From Chloroflexota bacterium (lineage in GTDB: Bacteria > Chloroflexota > Anaerolineae > Anaerolineales > Anaerolineaceae): a stretch of 64,000 nucleotides of DNA. The stretch is from assembly GCA_029265085.1 (NCBI GenBank), contig JAJUJY010000002.1, positions 21,324-85,323 of the forward strand, written 5' to 3'. Below are positions 1 through 8,277 of this stretch, in pieces; positions within the stretch are counted from its first letter, which is position 1, and the number at the start of each line of letters is the position of its first letter. The translations under genes and the position numbers were made by a program. The notes beneath the pieces were generated by a model. That model did not search any database. It saw only the letters and a list, made by a program, of their open reading frames with translations, and was not told the origin of the DNA.

Positions 1-291
1 CATAATTTCACGGCTGATGCGCACCCGATTCATTTGCACCAGGTGATGTTCCAGGTGATTGAGCGCCAGCCGTTTGGCGGGCTGCCGCGCTGGCCAGAGC
101 CGTGGGAAACGGGGTATAAAGATACCGTGATTGCCTATCCGGGTGAGATCACCCGCATTGCCGCGACCTTTGACCTGCCCGGTCTTTATGTCTGGCACTG
201 CCACATTGTGGAGCACGAGGACAATGAAATGATGCGTCCCTTCCATATTGGTCCTGTTCCGGCCGGTAAACCGGTGATGATCATGCCGTAG
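1..291 (+). CDS. Multicopper oxidase, C-terminal end (partial)
   Basis: The reading frame is open from base 1 and ends at a TAG at 289-291, so only the last 96 residues are present. Two copper-ligand motifs of the multicopper oxidase C-terminal cupredoxin domain are visible: HPIHLH near residue 8 (type 1 and type 2/3 copper ligands) and the WHCHIVEHEDNEMM stretch near residue 66, which carries the HCHxxxHxxxxM pattern with an axial Met for the type 1 site. Such enzymes oxidise phenols, metals or other donors with reduction of O2 to water and are usually exported or periplasmic/cell-surface. The substrate cannot be told from this fragment. A TTG at 34 is an internal codon, not the start. An intrinsic terminator follows at 317. 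Confidence 0.9.
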   Translation, partial: HNFTADAHPIHLHQVMFQVIERQPFGGLPRWPEPWETGYKDTVIAYPGEITRIAATFDLPGLYVWHCHIVEHEDNEMMRPFHIGPVPAGKPVMIMP

Positions 292-316
292 ATTTCACCT
301 GTCACGATTTGATGCG

Positions 317-352
317 CTGCCCGGAGGTCTATTCCTTCGGGCAGGTGTTTTT
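317..352 (+). terminator. Intrinsic terminator after multicopper oxidase
   Basis: An 11-bp stem with one G-U pair (317-327 with 334-344, loop TCTATT) is followed by GTGTTTTT. It sits between the oxidase stop codon and the next gene on the same strand, so the dehydrogenase downstream is probably transcribed separately. Confidence 0.7.
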
Positions 353-402
353 AAATAAGAATATGTTAAGATAAGGTAGCCTGTCAGACAAAGGATTTGC
401 TC

Positions 403-1398
403 ATGCGCAGTATGCAATTGTTCCAATCCGCTCCGGTTGACCAATTTCCCCTCCAGATGGTTGATTCGCCTGTGCCGCAGCCAAAAGCCGGGCAGGTGCG
501 GCTGCGTGTGCTGGCTTGCGGTGTCTGCCACACCGACCTGCATATCGTAGAAGGGGACTTACAGCCTTCCGGCCTGCCGCGCACCCCAGGCCACCAGGTG
601 GTTGGCGTGGTCGATGGATTGGGGGACGGCGTGACGGTGCTGCAAATTGGACAGCGGGTTGGGCTGCCCTGGCTCTACCAGACCTGCGGTGCCTGTGAAT
701 TTTGCCGGCGCGGTGAGGAAAATCTGTGCCCATCCGCGCTGTTTACCGGTCTGCACGTGGACGGCGGTTTTGCGGATTATCTGCTGGCGGAGGAGCGGTT
801 TCTCTTGCCAATACCCGATTCGATTTCGGATGAACAGGCGGCCCCGCTGCTTTGTGCGGGGATCATTGGCTATCGTTCGCTGCGCAAGGCGGACTTGAAG
901 CCTGGCGAGCGGCTGGGTTTGTTTGGTTTTGGCGCAAGCGCGCATTTAGCCATTCAGGTAGCGCGGCACTGGAACTGCGAGGTGTATGTTTTTACCCGTT
1001 CGGCACAGCACCGCCGCCACGCCGAGGAATTGGGGGCAGCCTGGGTGGGCGTTGCCGAAGATCAGCCTCCACAGCCATTAGACCGGGCGGTTACTTTTGC
1101 GCCGGCGGGTTCGTTAATCCCGTTGGCTTTATCAAAATTGCGCCCCGGCGGTACGCTGGCGATTAATGCAGTTTATCTCAGCCCGATCCCGGAACTGCCT
1201 TACGGCTTGATTTACGGGGAACGCACCCTGCGCAGCGTAGCCAATGCGACCTGCCAGGACGGCGTGGAATTTTTAAAGCTGGCAGCCGAAATACCACTGC
1301 ATTCTACGGTTAATTTGTATCCATTGGAGCATGTGAACCAGGCTCTGCTGGATTTAAAATACAGCCGCTTTAGCGGGCAGGCGGTGTTGAAAATCTAA
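403..1398 (+). CDS. Zinc-dependent alcohol dehydrogenase (MDR family)
   Basis: A 331-residue medium-chain dehydrogenase/reductase, probably an NAD(P)H-dependent alcohol/aldehyde oxidoreductase of the cytoplasm. The catalytic-zinc motif CGVCHTDLH lies near residue 40, GHQ provides a second zinc-site region near residue 64, and the structural-zinc loop CGACEFCRRGEENLC lies near residue 93. A Rossmann glycine motif (GLFGFGASAH) is near residue 175. ATG at 403 was chosen because AAGGA ends 7 bases before it; an upstream in-frame TTG at 397 overlaps no better site. The protein is slightly shorter than classical 340-350-residue members and resembles the zinc-binding alcohol dehydrogenase family often annotated as AdhA-like. 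Substrate unknown. It stands alone, with a terminator upstream and an intergenic region of 476 bp downstream. Confidence 0.88.
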   Translation: MRSMQLFQSAPVDQFPLQMVDSPVPQPKAGQVRLRVLACGVCHTDLHIVEGDLQPSGLPRTPGHQVVGVVDGLGDGVTVLQIGQRVGLPWLYQTCGACEFCRRGEENLCPSALFTGLHVDGGFADYLLAEERFLLPIPDSISDEQAAPLLCAGIIGYRSLRKADLKPGERLGLFGFGASAHLAIQVARHWNCEVYVFTRSAQHRRHAEELGAAWVGVAEDQPPQPLDRAVTFAPAGSLIPLALSKLRPGGTLAINAVYLSPIPELPYGLIYGERTLRSVANATCQDGVEFLKLAAEIPLHSTVNLYPLEHVNQALLDLKYSRFSGQAVLKI

Positions 1399-1450
1399 CT
1401 CGTTAAAAGTGATTTTATAGAAAACTCACTAAAAAAGTTTTTGTTTTCTG

Positions 1451-1478
1451 TTGACATTCCTCGCAAATTTGCTATGCT
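1451..1478 (+). promoter_or_regulatory. Sigma70-like promoter with no gene downstream
   Basis: TTGACA at 1451-1456 and TATGCT at 1473-1478 are 16 bp apart. No forward-strand ORF with a ribosome-binding site begins before 2.7 kb, so the transcript, if made, would be noncoding or the match is fortuitous. Confidence 0.4.
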
Positions 1479-1523
1479 TTTGTATGTGATTGTGTTGACA
1501 TGTTGATTGTTGTTGTTGCGGCA

Positions 1524-1553
1524 CGACCCTCCCTTTAGCTCCTGGGAGGGTCG
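1524..1553. repeat. Perfect 10-bp inverted repeat
   Basis: CGACCCTCCC at 1524-1533 pairs perfectly with GGGAGGGTCG at 1544-1553 around a 10-base loop. There is no T-run on the forward side, so it is not a classic terminator. It lies about 45 bases downstream of the promoter-like sequence at 1451-1478 and might be part of a short structured transcript. Confidence 0.5.
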
Positions 1554-1716
1554 CGCTGCTTAAATCTCCGGTTTGAAATTAATCCGTTTTAGGCCCTAAG
1601 GGAATTATCATGATGAAGTGATCTGATAAATGGAATGGCAACTTCCGATGGACCCGGGATGATTTTGTAAGCATATAAAAATTTTGTACTATAATATTCT
1701 TACAACCTTCTAAAAA

Positions 1717-1766
1717 GGACTTCCTCTCCGGACTATACCCACTTATCGGAAAAGGGAGTCCGTTTT
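1717..1766. terminator. Bidirectional hairpin terminator
   Basis: A long stem is formed by 1717-1725 with 1753-1761 (one G-U pair) and 1727-1730 with 1747-1750. On the forward strand it is followed by GTTTTAA; on the reverse strand by TTTTTA. It most simply serves as a backup terminator for the reverse-strand lipoprotein gene at 1875-2630. A TATAAT at 1690-1695 just before it could also drive a very short forward transcript. Confidence 0.5.
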
Positions 1767-1824
1767 AATAACGCAAATTGGATAATACCAATCAATTTGG
1801 TGGAAATATTGTATTGATTAAATG

Positions 1825-1854
1825 GCAGTCCGGCAGGGAAACCTGCCGGACTGC
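1825..1854 (-). terminator. Terminator of head-GIN lipoprotein gene
   Basis: A perfect 13-bp stem (1825-1837 with 1842-1854) closes a GAAA/TTTC tetraloop immediately after the stop codon of the reverse-strand gene. The trailing sequence on the reverse strand is CATTTAATC, only moderately T-rich, so termination may be shared with the hairpin at 1717. Confidence 0.65.
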
Positions 1855-1874
1855 TGTCTGCTGGAAGCGAATAA

Positions 1875-2630
1875 TTATTTCTCGCCTTTGTTGTTGACGC
1901 TGCCAAATCCAGTAACATCCTGGGTGACACTGGGGCTGCCGTAGTAATCAACGCTGCCGGAGCCGGTGATACGCACATCCAGAGCGGATTTGACCCAGAT
2001 GTTGGCGCTGCCAAAGCCGCCGATGGTCACGTTTGCAGTTTCTGACTGCAGATCTTCTGCGTCAAAATTACCGGAACCCGTGATGGTAACTTCCTGGTCT
2101 TGTACACTGCCGGCGACATCGGCTGAACCAAATCCGCTGATGGTCAGGTCCAGGCTGTCGGCGGTCAGATCGCCGAGGTTAATGTTGCCGGATCCAGTGA
2201 GCTGCAGGGTCAGCTTGTCAGTTTTCAGACTGTCCATCTCAACATTACCAAAACCGGTTATTTCAATTTTGGTCAGGTCTTTCACGGTCAGGCGGTATTG
2301 AATGCCTTTTGGAAGGTTGAAGTTGAAACCGGGTTCCATGCCGATAACTAAGCGGCTGCCGATGACTTCGGTGGTGATGCGGTTAATGATATTATCATCT
2401 GCCTCAATGGTCAGTGATTCCGTGTCGCCCTGTACAATGGTTAAATCACCCAGGCCAGATAAGGTCACCTGATTGAAACCGCTCACAGCCCGTTCTTCCG
2501 TAACGATATTGCCTGAACCTTCCACAACTTCCACTTGGGGTGGGCTGATGCGGATGCCGGAAATGGAACAGGCAGTCATGGTCAATAATACAAACGGGAT
2601 CAATACGAATAATAAAACTTTCTTGTTCAT
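1875..2630 (-). CDS. Head-GIN (DUF2807) lipoprotein
   Basis: A 251-residue predicted lipoprotein. Residues 1-21 form a signal peptide ending in a lipobox (LTMTAC, lipidated Cys at 21). The remainder, from about residue 35, is a repetitive beta-rich domain with recurring motifs of the type SGxGxxxV/L, GSGN and GFGSANI, typical of the head-GIN or putative autotransporter adhesin DUF2807 family, which folds as a right-handed beta helix. Known members are surface proteins with no established activity; they often occur near sigma/anti-sigma or stress genes. The start is supported by AGGAG 8 bases upstream on the reverse strand. It is divergent from the ABC exporter gene at 2720. Function unknown; surface location is the safest inference. 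Confidence 0.85.
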   Translation of the reverse strand: MNKKVLLFVLIPFVLLTMTACSISGIRISPPQVEVVEGSGNIVTEERAVSGFNQVTLSGLGDLTIVQGDTESLTIEADDNIINRITTEVIGSRLVIGMEPGFNFNLPKGIQYRLTVKDLTKIEITGFGNVEMDSLKTDKLTLQLTGSGNINLGDLTADSLDLTISGFGSADVAGSVQDQEVTITGSGNFDAEDLQSETANVTIGGFGSANIWVKSALDVRITGSGSVDYYGSPSVTQDVTGFGSVNNKGEK

Positions 2631-2719
2631 GAAATATCTCCTACATTTTTTGATCTAATCCATATACGCTGGAGGGGGAAAAAAGTTGCGCCAGCCAGTT
2701 GGTAGTAAAATTATCCATT

Positions 2720-4645
2720 ATGGGATTTCATGGTGGCGGTTGGTTTAGTTATGTTTCTTCCTCCGGCGAAAAACCGAAGGTAACCTGGAAGCTGCTGGCG
2801 CGTGTGATGGGCTATGCCCGGCCGTACCGCTGGCAGATTGCCGGAATGTTGGTGTTGATCCTGATTTCAACCGGGCTGACCCTGGTGTCGCCGCTCATTT
2901 TGCGCGAACTCATCGATCAGGTTTTGCCGCAAAAAGACTTGAACCGGTTGGTGCTGCTGGCGCTTGCGCTGCTTTTGCTGCCCGCATTGGGCGGGTTGAT
3001 TAATGTTTTTCAACGGCGCTTAAATTCTGCCGTCGGTGAGGGCGTAATTTACGACCTGCGCCGGGCTTTGTTTGCACATCTGCAGCGTATGTCGCTGCGT
3101 TTCTTTACACACACGCGCGTGGGAGAACTGATGAGCCGCCTTAACAGCGATGTGGTTGGCGCGCAAAATGCGATCAGCAATACGATTGTCAATATCATCA
3201 CCGATATTGTTCAGGCGGCAGCGGTTTTGACCGTGATGTTATCTTTGGAATGGCGGCTGACGCTGATCAGCATCCTGATTTTGCCTTTGTTTATTCTGGC
3301 AGCCCGAAAAATGGGCACGCGCCTGCGCGATATTGCCCGCGAAGGCATGGATGCCAACGCGCAAATGAATGCGATGATGAACGAGACCTTGAATATCAGC
3401 GGAGCGCTGCTGGTAAAGTTATTCGGGCGCACCCAGACCGAGATTTCTCGTTTCCAACAGCGCGCCTCTGTGGTGCGTGATATTGGTGTGCGCCGGGCAG
3501 TGATGGGCGCATCCTTTTTTGTGATTATCGGCCTGCTCAGTGCCGTTGGCACTGCCCTGGTGTACGGGTTGGGCGGCTATATGGTCATTCAAGGGGCGTT
3601 TACCGTTGGTACGATTGTTGCTTTTGGCGCTTACCTGACCAGTCTATATTCAGCGCTCTCCGGTTTGGCAAATGCGCCGGTGGAGTTTGCCACTTCAGTG
3701 GTCAGTTTTGAGCGGGTCTTCGAGGTAATTGACCTGCCGGCCGAAATTGACGAGAAGCCGGATGCCCTGGAATTTCACGAAGCGGCGGGTGAACTGGTGT
3801 TTGAGGCGGTGAATTTTGAGTATGGGGCAGACGAACGCAGCCTGCTCAGTGAAGTGCGCCGTTTCGGCCAGATGGATGCTGTCACGGCGGTGCTTTCCGG
3901 AAAGAAAAATGGAACCGGCGAGGAAGAATCCCCGGCGCGCAGCCAGGCGCGCGAAATTGCTTTGCAAGGGATCAGTTTCCGGGTGAAACCTGGAGAATTG
4001 GTTGCCCTGGTTGGCCCGAGTGGGGCCGGCAAAACGACCCTGACCTACTTAATTCCGCGTTTATATGATCCTTCCGCGGGACGGATTTTATTGGATGGAC
4101 ACGACTTGCGGGAAGTGACCCTGGAATCGCTGACGGCTCAGATTGGCATGGTCACCCAGGAAACCCACCTGTTCCATGACACGATCCGTACCAACCTGCT
4201 GTATGCCCGCCTGGAGGCTTCTCAGGCTGACCTGGAAGCCGCTTGCCGGGCGGCCAACATCCATGAATTTATTGTCGGGCTGCCGGATGGCTATGATACG
4301 GTGGTGGGTGAACGAGGCTATCGCTTGAGCGGCGGTGAGAAACAACGCCTGGCGATTGCCCGGGTGATCCTGAAAAATCCGCGCATCCTTGTATTGGATG
4401 AAGCCACCAGCCACCTGGACAGCGAGTCTGAAGCCTTGATCCAGGATGCCTTAAAGCATGTGATGTCTGGGCGTACCAGTATTGTGATTGCCCACCGCTT
4501 GAGTACCATCCTGGCGGCTGACCAGATTTTGGTGCTGGACCGCGGGCAAATTGTCGAACTGGGCACCCATGCGGAATTATTGGCCCGGGGCGGGTTATAT
4601 GCACACCTGTATGAAACGCAGTTTAAAATTGACCGTTCGTCTTAA
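2720..4645 (+). CDS. ABC exporter, fused membrane and ATPase domains
   Basis: A 641-residue type IV (ABCB-like) half-transporter. Residues about 30-320 carry six membrane segments; the C-terminal ATPase has Walker A GPSGAGKTT near residue 431, signature LSGGEKQR near 535, Walker B LVLDEATSHLD near 556 and an H-loop (IVIAHRLS) near 590. It is longer than the usual 570-600 residues because the start of the ATPase domain, after the beta strand LVFEAVNFEY, contains an extra acidic/polar insert of about 40 residues (around 370-410) before the strand that leads into Walker A. It should work as a homo- or heterodimer exporting lipids, peptides or drugs. ATG 2720 has no clear ribosome-binding site; an in-frame TTG at 2699 is the alternative start. 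The NUDIX gene follows 11 bp later, suggesting an operon. Confidence 0.9.
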   Translation: MGFHGGGWFSYVSSSGEKPKVTWKLLARVMGYARPYRWQIAGMLVLILISTGLTLVSPLILRELIDQVLPQKDLNRLVLLALALLLLPALGGLINVFQRRLNSAVGEGVIYDLRRALFAHLQRMSLRFFTHTRVGELMSRLNSDVVGAQNAISNTIVNIITDIVQAAAVLTVMLSLEWRLTLISILILPLFILAARKMGTRLRDIAREGMDANAQMNAMMNETLNISGALLVKLFGRTQTEISRFQQRASVVRDIGVRRAVMGASFFVIIGLLSAVGTALVYGLGGYMVIQGAFTVGTIVAFGAYLTSLYSALSGLANAPVEFATSVVSFERVFEVIDLPAEIDEKPDALEFHEAAGELVFEAVNFEYGADERSLLSEVRRFGQMDAVTAVLSGKKNGTGEEESPARSQAREIALQGISFRVKPGELVALVGPSGAGKTTLTYLIPRLYDPSAGRILLDGHDLREVTLESLTAQIGMVTQETHLFHDTIRTNLLYARLEASQADLEAACRAANIHEFIVGLPDGYDTVVGERGYRLSGGEKQRLAIARVILKNPRILVLDEATSHLDSESEALIQDALKHVMSGRTSIVIAHRLSTILAADQILVLDRGQIVELGTHAELLARGGLYAHLYETQFKIDRSS

Positions 4646-4656
4646 GGACGCCGTCT

Positions 4657-5151
4657 ATGTTTCAGGATGATTTTCCAATCCGTTATACCCTGTGTTTTTT
4701 GACGCGCGGCGACCAGGTATTAATGCTGCTGCGTAACCGGCCGCCCAACCAGGGCTTGTGGAACGGGGTTGGCGGGCATATTGAGCCGGGAGAGACGCCG
4801 CTGGCGGCCTGTCTGCGCGAAGTGGTGGAAGAAACCGGCTTTGAGCTGGCTGATGCGCGTTATGCCGGAATTTTGACCTGGACCGGCTTTGAAATTGCGA
4901 ACGGGGGGCTGTATATTTTCCTTGCGGAAGCGCCGCAGGGTGAGGCGCGCGAGAACGGCGAAGGTCATTTAGGCTGGCATCCGCGCGCATGGGCTTGCAA
5001 TGCGCCGGAGGTGGTTGGCAATATTCACCGCTTTTTACCGGTGGTTTTGGCTGGCGCGCCGCCGCAGCGCTATCATTTTACCTATCACCGTGGAGAATTG
5101 ATCGATTGGCAGACTCTACCGCTGCCGCTGGATGTGTGGAAACCCGGGTAA
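4657..5151 (+). CDS. NUDIX hydrolase (MutT-like)
   Basis: A 164-residue protein with a complete Nudix box starting near residue 40: GGHIEPGETPLAACLREVVE continuing into ETGF, matching Gx5Ex7REUXEEXGU. The fold hydrolyses nucleoside diphosphates linked to another moiety; the N-terminal sequence RYTLCFLTRGDQVLMLLRNR is like 8-oxo-dGTP diphosphatases (MutT/NUDT1 type), so pool sanitation is the leading guess. AAGGA just before the start supports ATG 4657. It lies between the exporter and the hydrolase-like gene at 5158, 11 bp and 6 bp away, so all three probably form one transcript. Confidence 0.88.
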   Translation: MFQDDFPIRYTLCFLTRGDQVLMLLRNRPPNQGLWNGVGGHIEPGETPLAACLREVVEETGFELADARYAGILTWTGFEIANGGLYIFLAEAPQGEARENGEGHLGWHPRAWACNAPEVVGNIHRFLPVVLAGAPPQRYHFTYHRGELIDWQTLPLPLDVWKPG

Positions 5152-5157
5152 ATCGAT

Positions 5158-6330
5158 ATGGACGGCCATGATATTTCCAGGCAAGAACTGGACTGGGTGG
5201 ATTTTCGAAAACTGGATTGGGTGCAGGCGCATGCTGCATTGGGGGAAGAGGTGCGCACCCAGGCTCAGCAGGTGCTGGCGCGCCGCCTGGCTGCCCTGTC
5301 CGAAGATGCGTATAACGGCGCAATCTGCCAGTCACGGCGCATCTACCAGGCGTTGTTAACCAAGTCTCGGGATGCCAGGCTGGATGCTCGGCTGCGCACG
5401 GCTGTGCTTGAATACCTGGACTGCCTGCATGCCTGGAGCAGCGGGGCAGGTTTGTTGGAGCAGAGTTTTGCCAACGTTAACCGGCAGTATGTGGATGATC
5501 TTAATGTCACTGGTTTGGAACTGGGGATCTTCATGCAGGACGAATATTCCGGCTGCCAGACCGGGCTTATCCGCGAACCAGATGGAAGCGTGACCCTCTT
5601 TCATACGGAGGAAGATGCTGAAGAATATCCCGGCAGCCGCTTTGATCGTCTGCGGATTGCCCAATTTGTTTTGCCAGGAATGAAGCCGGTGGAGGTTTGC
5701 TCGTTTATTTATCCGGATTTGCTGCCCGGCTCTGCGTTTAACTGGCGCAGTGATGGGTATGTGCAGGCTGTGGATGCGCTCTTCTTGCGTGCCGGAGCCT
5801 GCTCCGGACCGATGCTGGCAAATGCGGCAGCCTGGGCTGCAGTGCGCCTGGGCGGTGTTCTGCCCCCGCAGCAGGTGGTACAACAGTTAAGCCCTTTCCT
5901 GGATGGATATGGACTGCTGGCTGCCTGGAAGCAGCCGGATAAAATAGAGGCCGCACGAATCGAGTTCGCCGGTGAAACGGTGCTGGCTGTTGATTTACCC
6001 AAGGCAGCAGGCAGCTTTTTGTTTCAAGTGAACCTGTTTTCAGAGCGGCAGGCAAGAATTACCCAGGATTATGAGAATTTTGAATTAGCCACGCATGCCG
6101 CCTATTTACAACGCCAACAGCGCGGCAGCGCGGCATTGGCTGCCTTCTCCCGGGATAATTTGGTTTCACTGTTATGCTCTACCGAAGGGGACGATTACGG
6201 ATTTTCTAATCCGGATGTTAAAGCCCATTGGATTGCGCACCTGGACGGTCATCAATTGCAGATCCAGGTGGCGGCCGGTCCGGCTGCGCCGGGTGATGTT
6301 GCGCAAACTCTGGATTATTTCCTGGGCTAA
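5158..6330 (+). CDS. Putative Ntn-fold / C45-like hydrolase
   Basis: A 390-residue protein with no strong family motif that can be read by eye. Residues 1-110 look helical. From about residue 125 the pattern resembles the acyl-CoA:6-aminopenicillanate acyltransferase (peptidase C45) fold: SGCQTGLIREPDGSVTLFHT, in which Cys133 would sit where the family's self-processed nucleophile Cys lies, followed by PGSAFNWRSDGYVQAVDALF, resembling the G-x-N-x-x-G region that lines that active site. If so, it would cleave or form amide bonds on a small acylated substrate. There is no signal peptide. It directly follows the NUDIX gene (TAA then ATG 6 bp later). This assignment is an inference from motif resemblance; it may be an inactive relative. 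Confidence 0.45.
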   Translation: MDGHDISRQELDWVDFRKLDWVQAHAALGEEVRTQAQQVLARRLAALSEDAYNGAICQSRRIYQALLTKSRDARLDARLRTAVLEYLDCLHAWSSGAGLLEQSFANVNRQYVDDLNVTGLELGIFMQDEYSGCQTGLIREPDGSVTLFHTEEDAEEYPGSRFDRLRIAQFVLPGMKPVEVCSFIYPDLLPGSAFNWRSDGYVQAVDALFLRAGACSGPMLANAAAWAAVRLGGVLPPQQVVQQLSPFLDGYGLLAAWKQPDKIEAARIEFAGETVLAVDLPKAAGSFLFQVNLFSERQARITQDYENFELATHAAYLQRQQRGSAALAAFSRDNLVSLLCSTEGDDYGFSNPDVKAHWIAHLDGHQLQIQVAAGPAAPGDVAQTLDYFLG

Positions 6331-6416
6331 AACATGCTAGAATCGTTCCATCTGTTTTTGCGGCACGCAAGGCAAACTGCTTGTTACCAACTTTCGATAC
6401 GATAGAATCTCCTGCC

Positions 6417-7631
6417 ATGATGAATTCAACCCATCCAATAAAACCTTCTGCGGTACGCACGCAGCCGTTCCAGGAATCAGTCATTCGTGAGATGACCCGC
6501 CTGGGTGATGAAACCGGCGCAGTAAATCTTTCACAGGGTTTACCGGATTTTGATCCGCCGGAAGCTGTCTTAGAGGCAGCGGTTCGGGCGATCCGCGAGG
6601 GGGATAACCAGTACACCTTCCCCTTTGGCAAATTGGCGTTTCGCCAGGCTATTGCGGCCAAAATGGCGCATTTTAATCAGATTCAGGTGGATCCGGAAAC
6701 CGAAGTGACCGTAACGTGCGGCGTCAGTGAAGCCATCATGGCGGCGGTTTTGGCGCTGACAGACCCGGGTGATGAGGTGATACTTTTTGAACCGTGGTAT
6801 GAGAATTATGTGCCGGACTGCCGCATGGCGGGTGTGATTCCGCGCTTTGTGCCGCTGCATCCTCCGCAGTACACCTTTGACCCGGAGGAACTGCGGGCTG
6901 CGTTCAACCCGCGAACCCGCCTGGTGATGGTCAATACACCGCATAATCCCACCGGCCGGGTGCTGACCGCAGCGGAGCTGGCAGTTATTGCCGGGCTGTG
7001 CCGTGAATTTGGGGTCATCGCGGTAACGGATGAAATTTATGAGCACATGACGTATGAAGGGCGCAAGCATATCAGTATCGGCAGCCTGGAAGGTATGCAA
7101 GACCGCACGGTGACGATCAGCGGTTTGGGAAAAACCTATGCGGTTACCGGTTGGCGGATTGGCTGGATGGCCGCCTGCGCTGAATTGTCGGCACGTATCC
7201 GTAAAGTGCATGACTATCTGACAGTGTGCGCCCCTGCGCCGTTTCAGGCGGCCGGGATTGCGGCTCTGGGACTGCCAGGAAGCTATTATGCTGACATGCG
7301 CGAGAAGTATTTCCAGCGGCAAAAGTTGTTGCTGGGTGCTTTAGCCCAATATGGAATGAGTTATTCGCAGCCGGAAGGTGCTTATTATGTCATGGCGGAT
7401 ATCAGCCGGCTGGATTGGAATGAGGCAGCGTACCGGCACCCGGAATGGACCCATGACCGTGCCTTTGCGGAGTACCTGGCGCGTGAAATCGGGGTGGCAG
7501 TGGTGCCTGGTTCCAGTTTCTATGCCCTGGAGAAGGCTGAAGGCGAATACCGGGTGAGGTTTAACTATGCCAAGCAAACCAGTACACTGGAAGAAGCTGC
7601 CCGGCGGCTCAGCCGGTTAAAGTTGAAATAA
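6417..7631 (+). CDS. PLP-dependent aminotransferase, class I/II
   Basis: A fold-type I aminotransferase of 404 residues. The PLP Schiff-base lysine is Lys239 in SGLGKTYAVTGWRIGW; NTPHNPTGR and the DEIYEHMTYEG stretch provide the conserved Asn and Asp/Tyr cofactor contacts, and the C-terminal RVRFNY Arg binds substrate carboxylate. The N-terminal VNLSQGLPDFDPP region is typical of the methionine/kynurenine/aromatic aminotransferase group (YbdL or KAT-like), so a methionine or aromatic amino acid is a likely donor. ATG 6417 (or 6420) was chosen over a TTG at 6381. A TTGTTA-N16-TAGAAT promoter at 6381-6408 would start transcription within a few bases of the ATG, so the mRNA may be nearly leaderless. 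The stop codon overlaps the next start (TAATG). Confidence 0.88.
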   Translation: MMNSTHPIKPSAVRTQPFQESVIREMTRLGDETGAVNLSQGLPDFDPPEAVLEAAVRAIREGDNQYTFPFGKLAFRQAIAAKMAHFNQIQVDPETEVTVTCGVSEAIMAAVLALTDPGDEVILFEPWYENYVPDCRMAGVIPRFVPLHPPQYTFDPEELRAAFNPRTRLVMVNTPHNPTGRVLTAAELAVIAGLCREFGVIAVTDEIYEHMTYEGRKHISIGSLEGMQDRTVTISGLGKTYAVTGWRIGWMAACAELSARIRKVHDYLTVCAPAPFQAAGIAALGLPGSYYADMREKYFQRQKLLLGALAQYGMSYSQPEGAYYVMADISRLDWNEAAYRHPEWTHDRAFAEYLAREIGVAVVPGSSFYALEKAEGEYRVRFNYAKQTSTLEEAARRLSRLKLK

Positions 7632-8200
7632 TGACCGGTGAATTTTCCTACCCCCTGCCTGGCCGGAAAATTGTTGTGGTGGGCGTAACCGGCAGTGGAA
7701 AAACAACCTTTGCCGGGCGGCTGGCAGCCAAATTAAACCTGGCTCACGTGGAATTGGACAGTTTGCATTGGGAACCGAACTGGCAATCTGCTGCGTTGGA
7801 AGTTTTCCGGCAGCGGGTTACAGATGCGCTGGCCTGCCCGGGTTGGGTGGTGGATGGAAATTACAGCAAAACCCGCGATCTGGTCTGGTCTGCCGCTGAT
7901 ACCCTGGTCTGGTTGGATTATCCGCTCTGGCTGACGCTCTACCGGTTGAGTAAACGTTCGTTCCGGCGCTATGTCACCCGGGAAAAATTATGGAATGATA
8001 ATGTGGAAGATCTGCGGCAGTTATTTTTTTCAAAAGATGCGTTGTTTGGTTGGGCATTTAAATCTTATCGGAAAATAACTACAACATATGTGCACCTGTT
8101 GACCGAACCGCAGTACAGCCACTTGCAGGTGATTCGTTTCAAGTGGCCCAGGCAGGCAGAAACATGGCTGCAAATATGTTCCAAAAACCTGGTGAAATAA
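7631..8200 (+). CDS. P-loop kinase related to FlaR / adenylate kinases
   Basis: A 189-residue P-loop NTPase. Walker A GVTGSGKTT occupies residues 18-26, followed by a helix and HVELDSLHWEPNW, the substrate-loop signature of the family annotated as adenylate-kinase-related or DNA topology modulation protein FlaR. WVVDGNYSKTRDLVW and TLVWLDYPLWLTLYR match the conserved mid-region (the second Asp being the Walker B position), and RSFRRY is the lid arginine region. The true phosphoryl acceptor for this family is not established. Its ATG overlaps the aminotransferase stop codon by one base, so the two are translationally coupled. Confidence 0.8.
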   Translation: MTGEFSYPLPGRKIVVVGVTGSGKTTFAGRLAAKLNLAHVELDSLHWEPNWQSAALEVFRQRVTDALACPGWVVDGNYSKTRDLVWSAADTLVWLDYPLWLTLYRLSKRSFRRYVTREKLWNDNVEDLRQLFFSKDALFGWAFKSYRKITTTYVHLLTEPQYSHLQVIRFKWPRQAETWLQICSKNLVK

Positions 8201-8209
8201 AATAGCCAT

Positions 8210-8238
8210 TTGACGATGCCCGTAAAGATAGGTAAACT
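8210..8238 (+). promoter_or_regulatory. Promoter of alpha/beta hydrolase gene
   Basis: TTGACG at 8210-8215 and TAAACT at 8233-8238 are 17 bp apart, 40 bases upstream of the hydrolase start codon. Confidence 0.6.
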
Positions 8239-8277
8239 GATACCAGAGATTTTTCCCCGGTTGTTGAAAGGAATCCT

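Noticed and set aside
403..1398. Several overlapping ORFs in other frames of the dehydrogenase gene
   Set aside because: They lack ribosome-binding sites and family motifs, and the dehydrogenase frame carries full zinc-site motifs.
1524..1553. Riboswitch (cobalamin-like) interpretation of the hairpin
   Set aside because: No conserved box of a known riboswitch was found and no gene follows on that strand.
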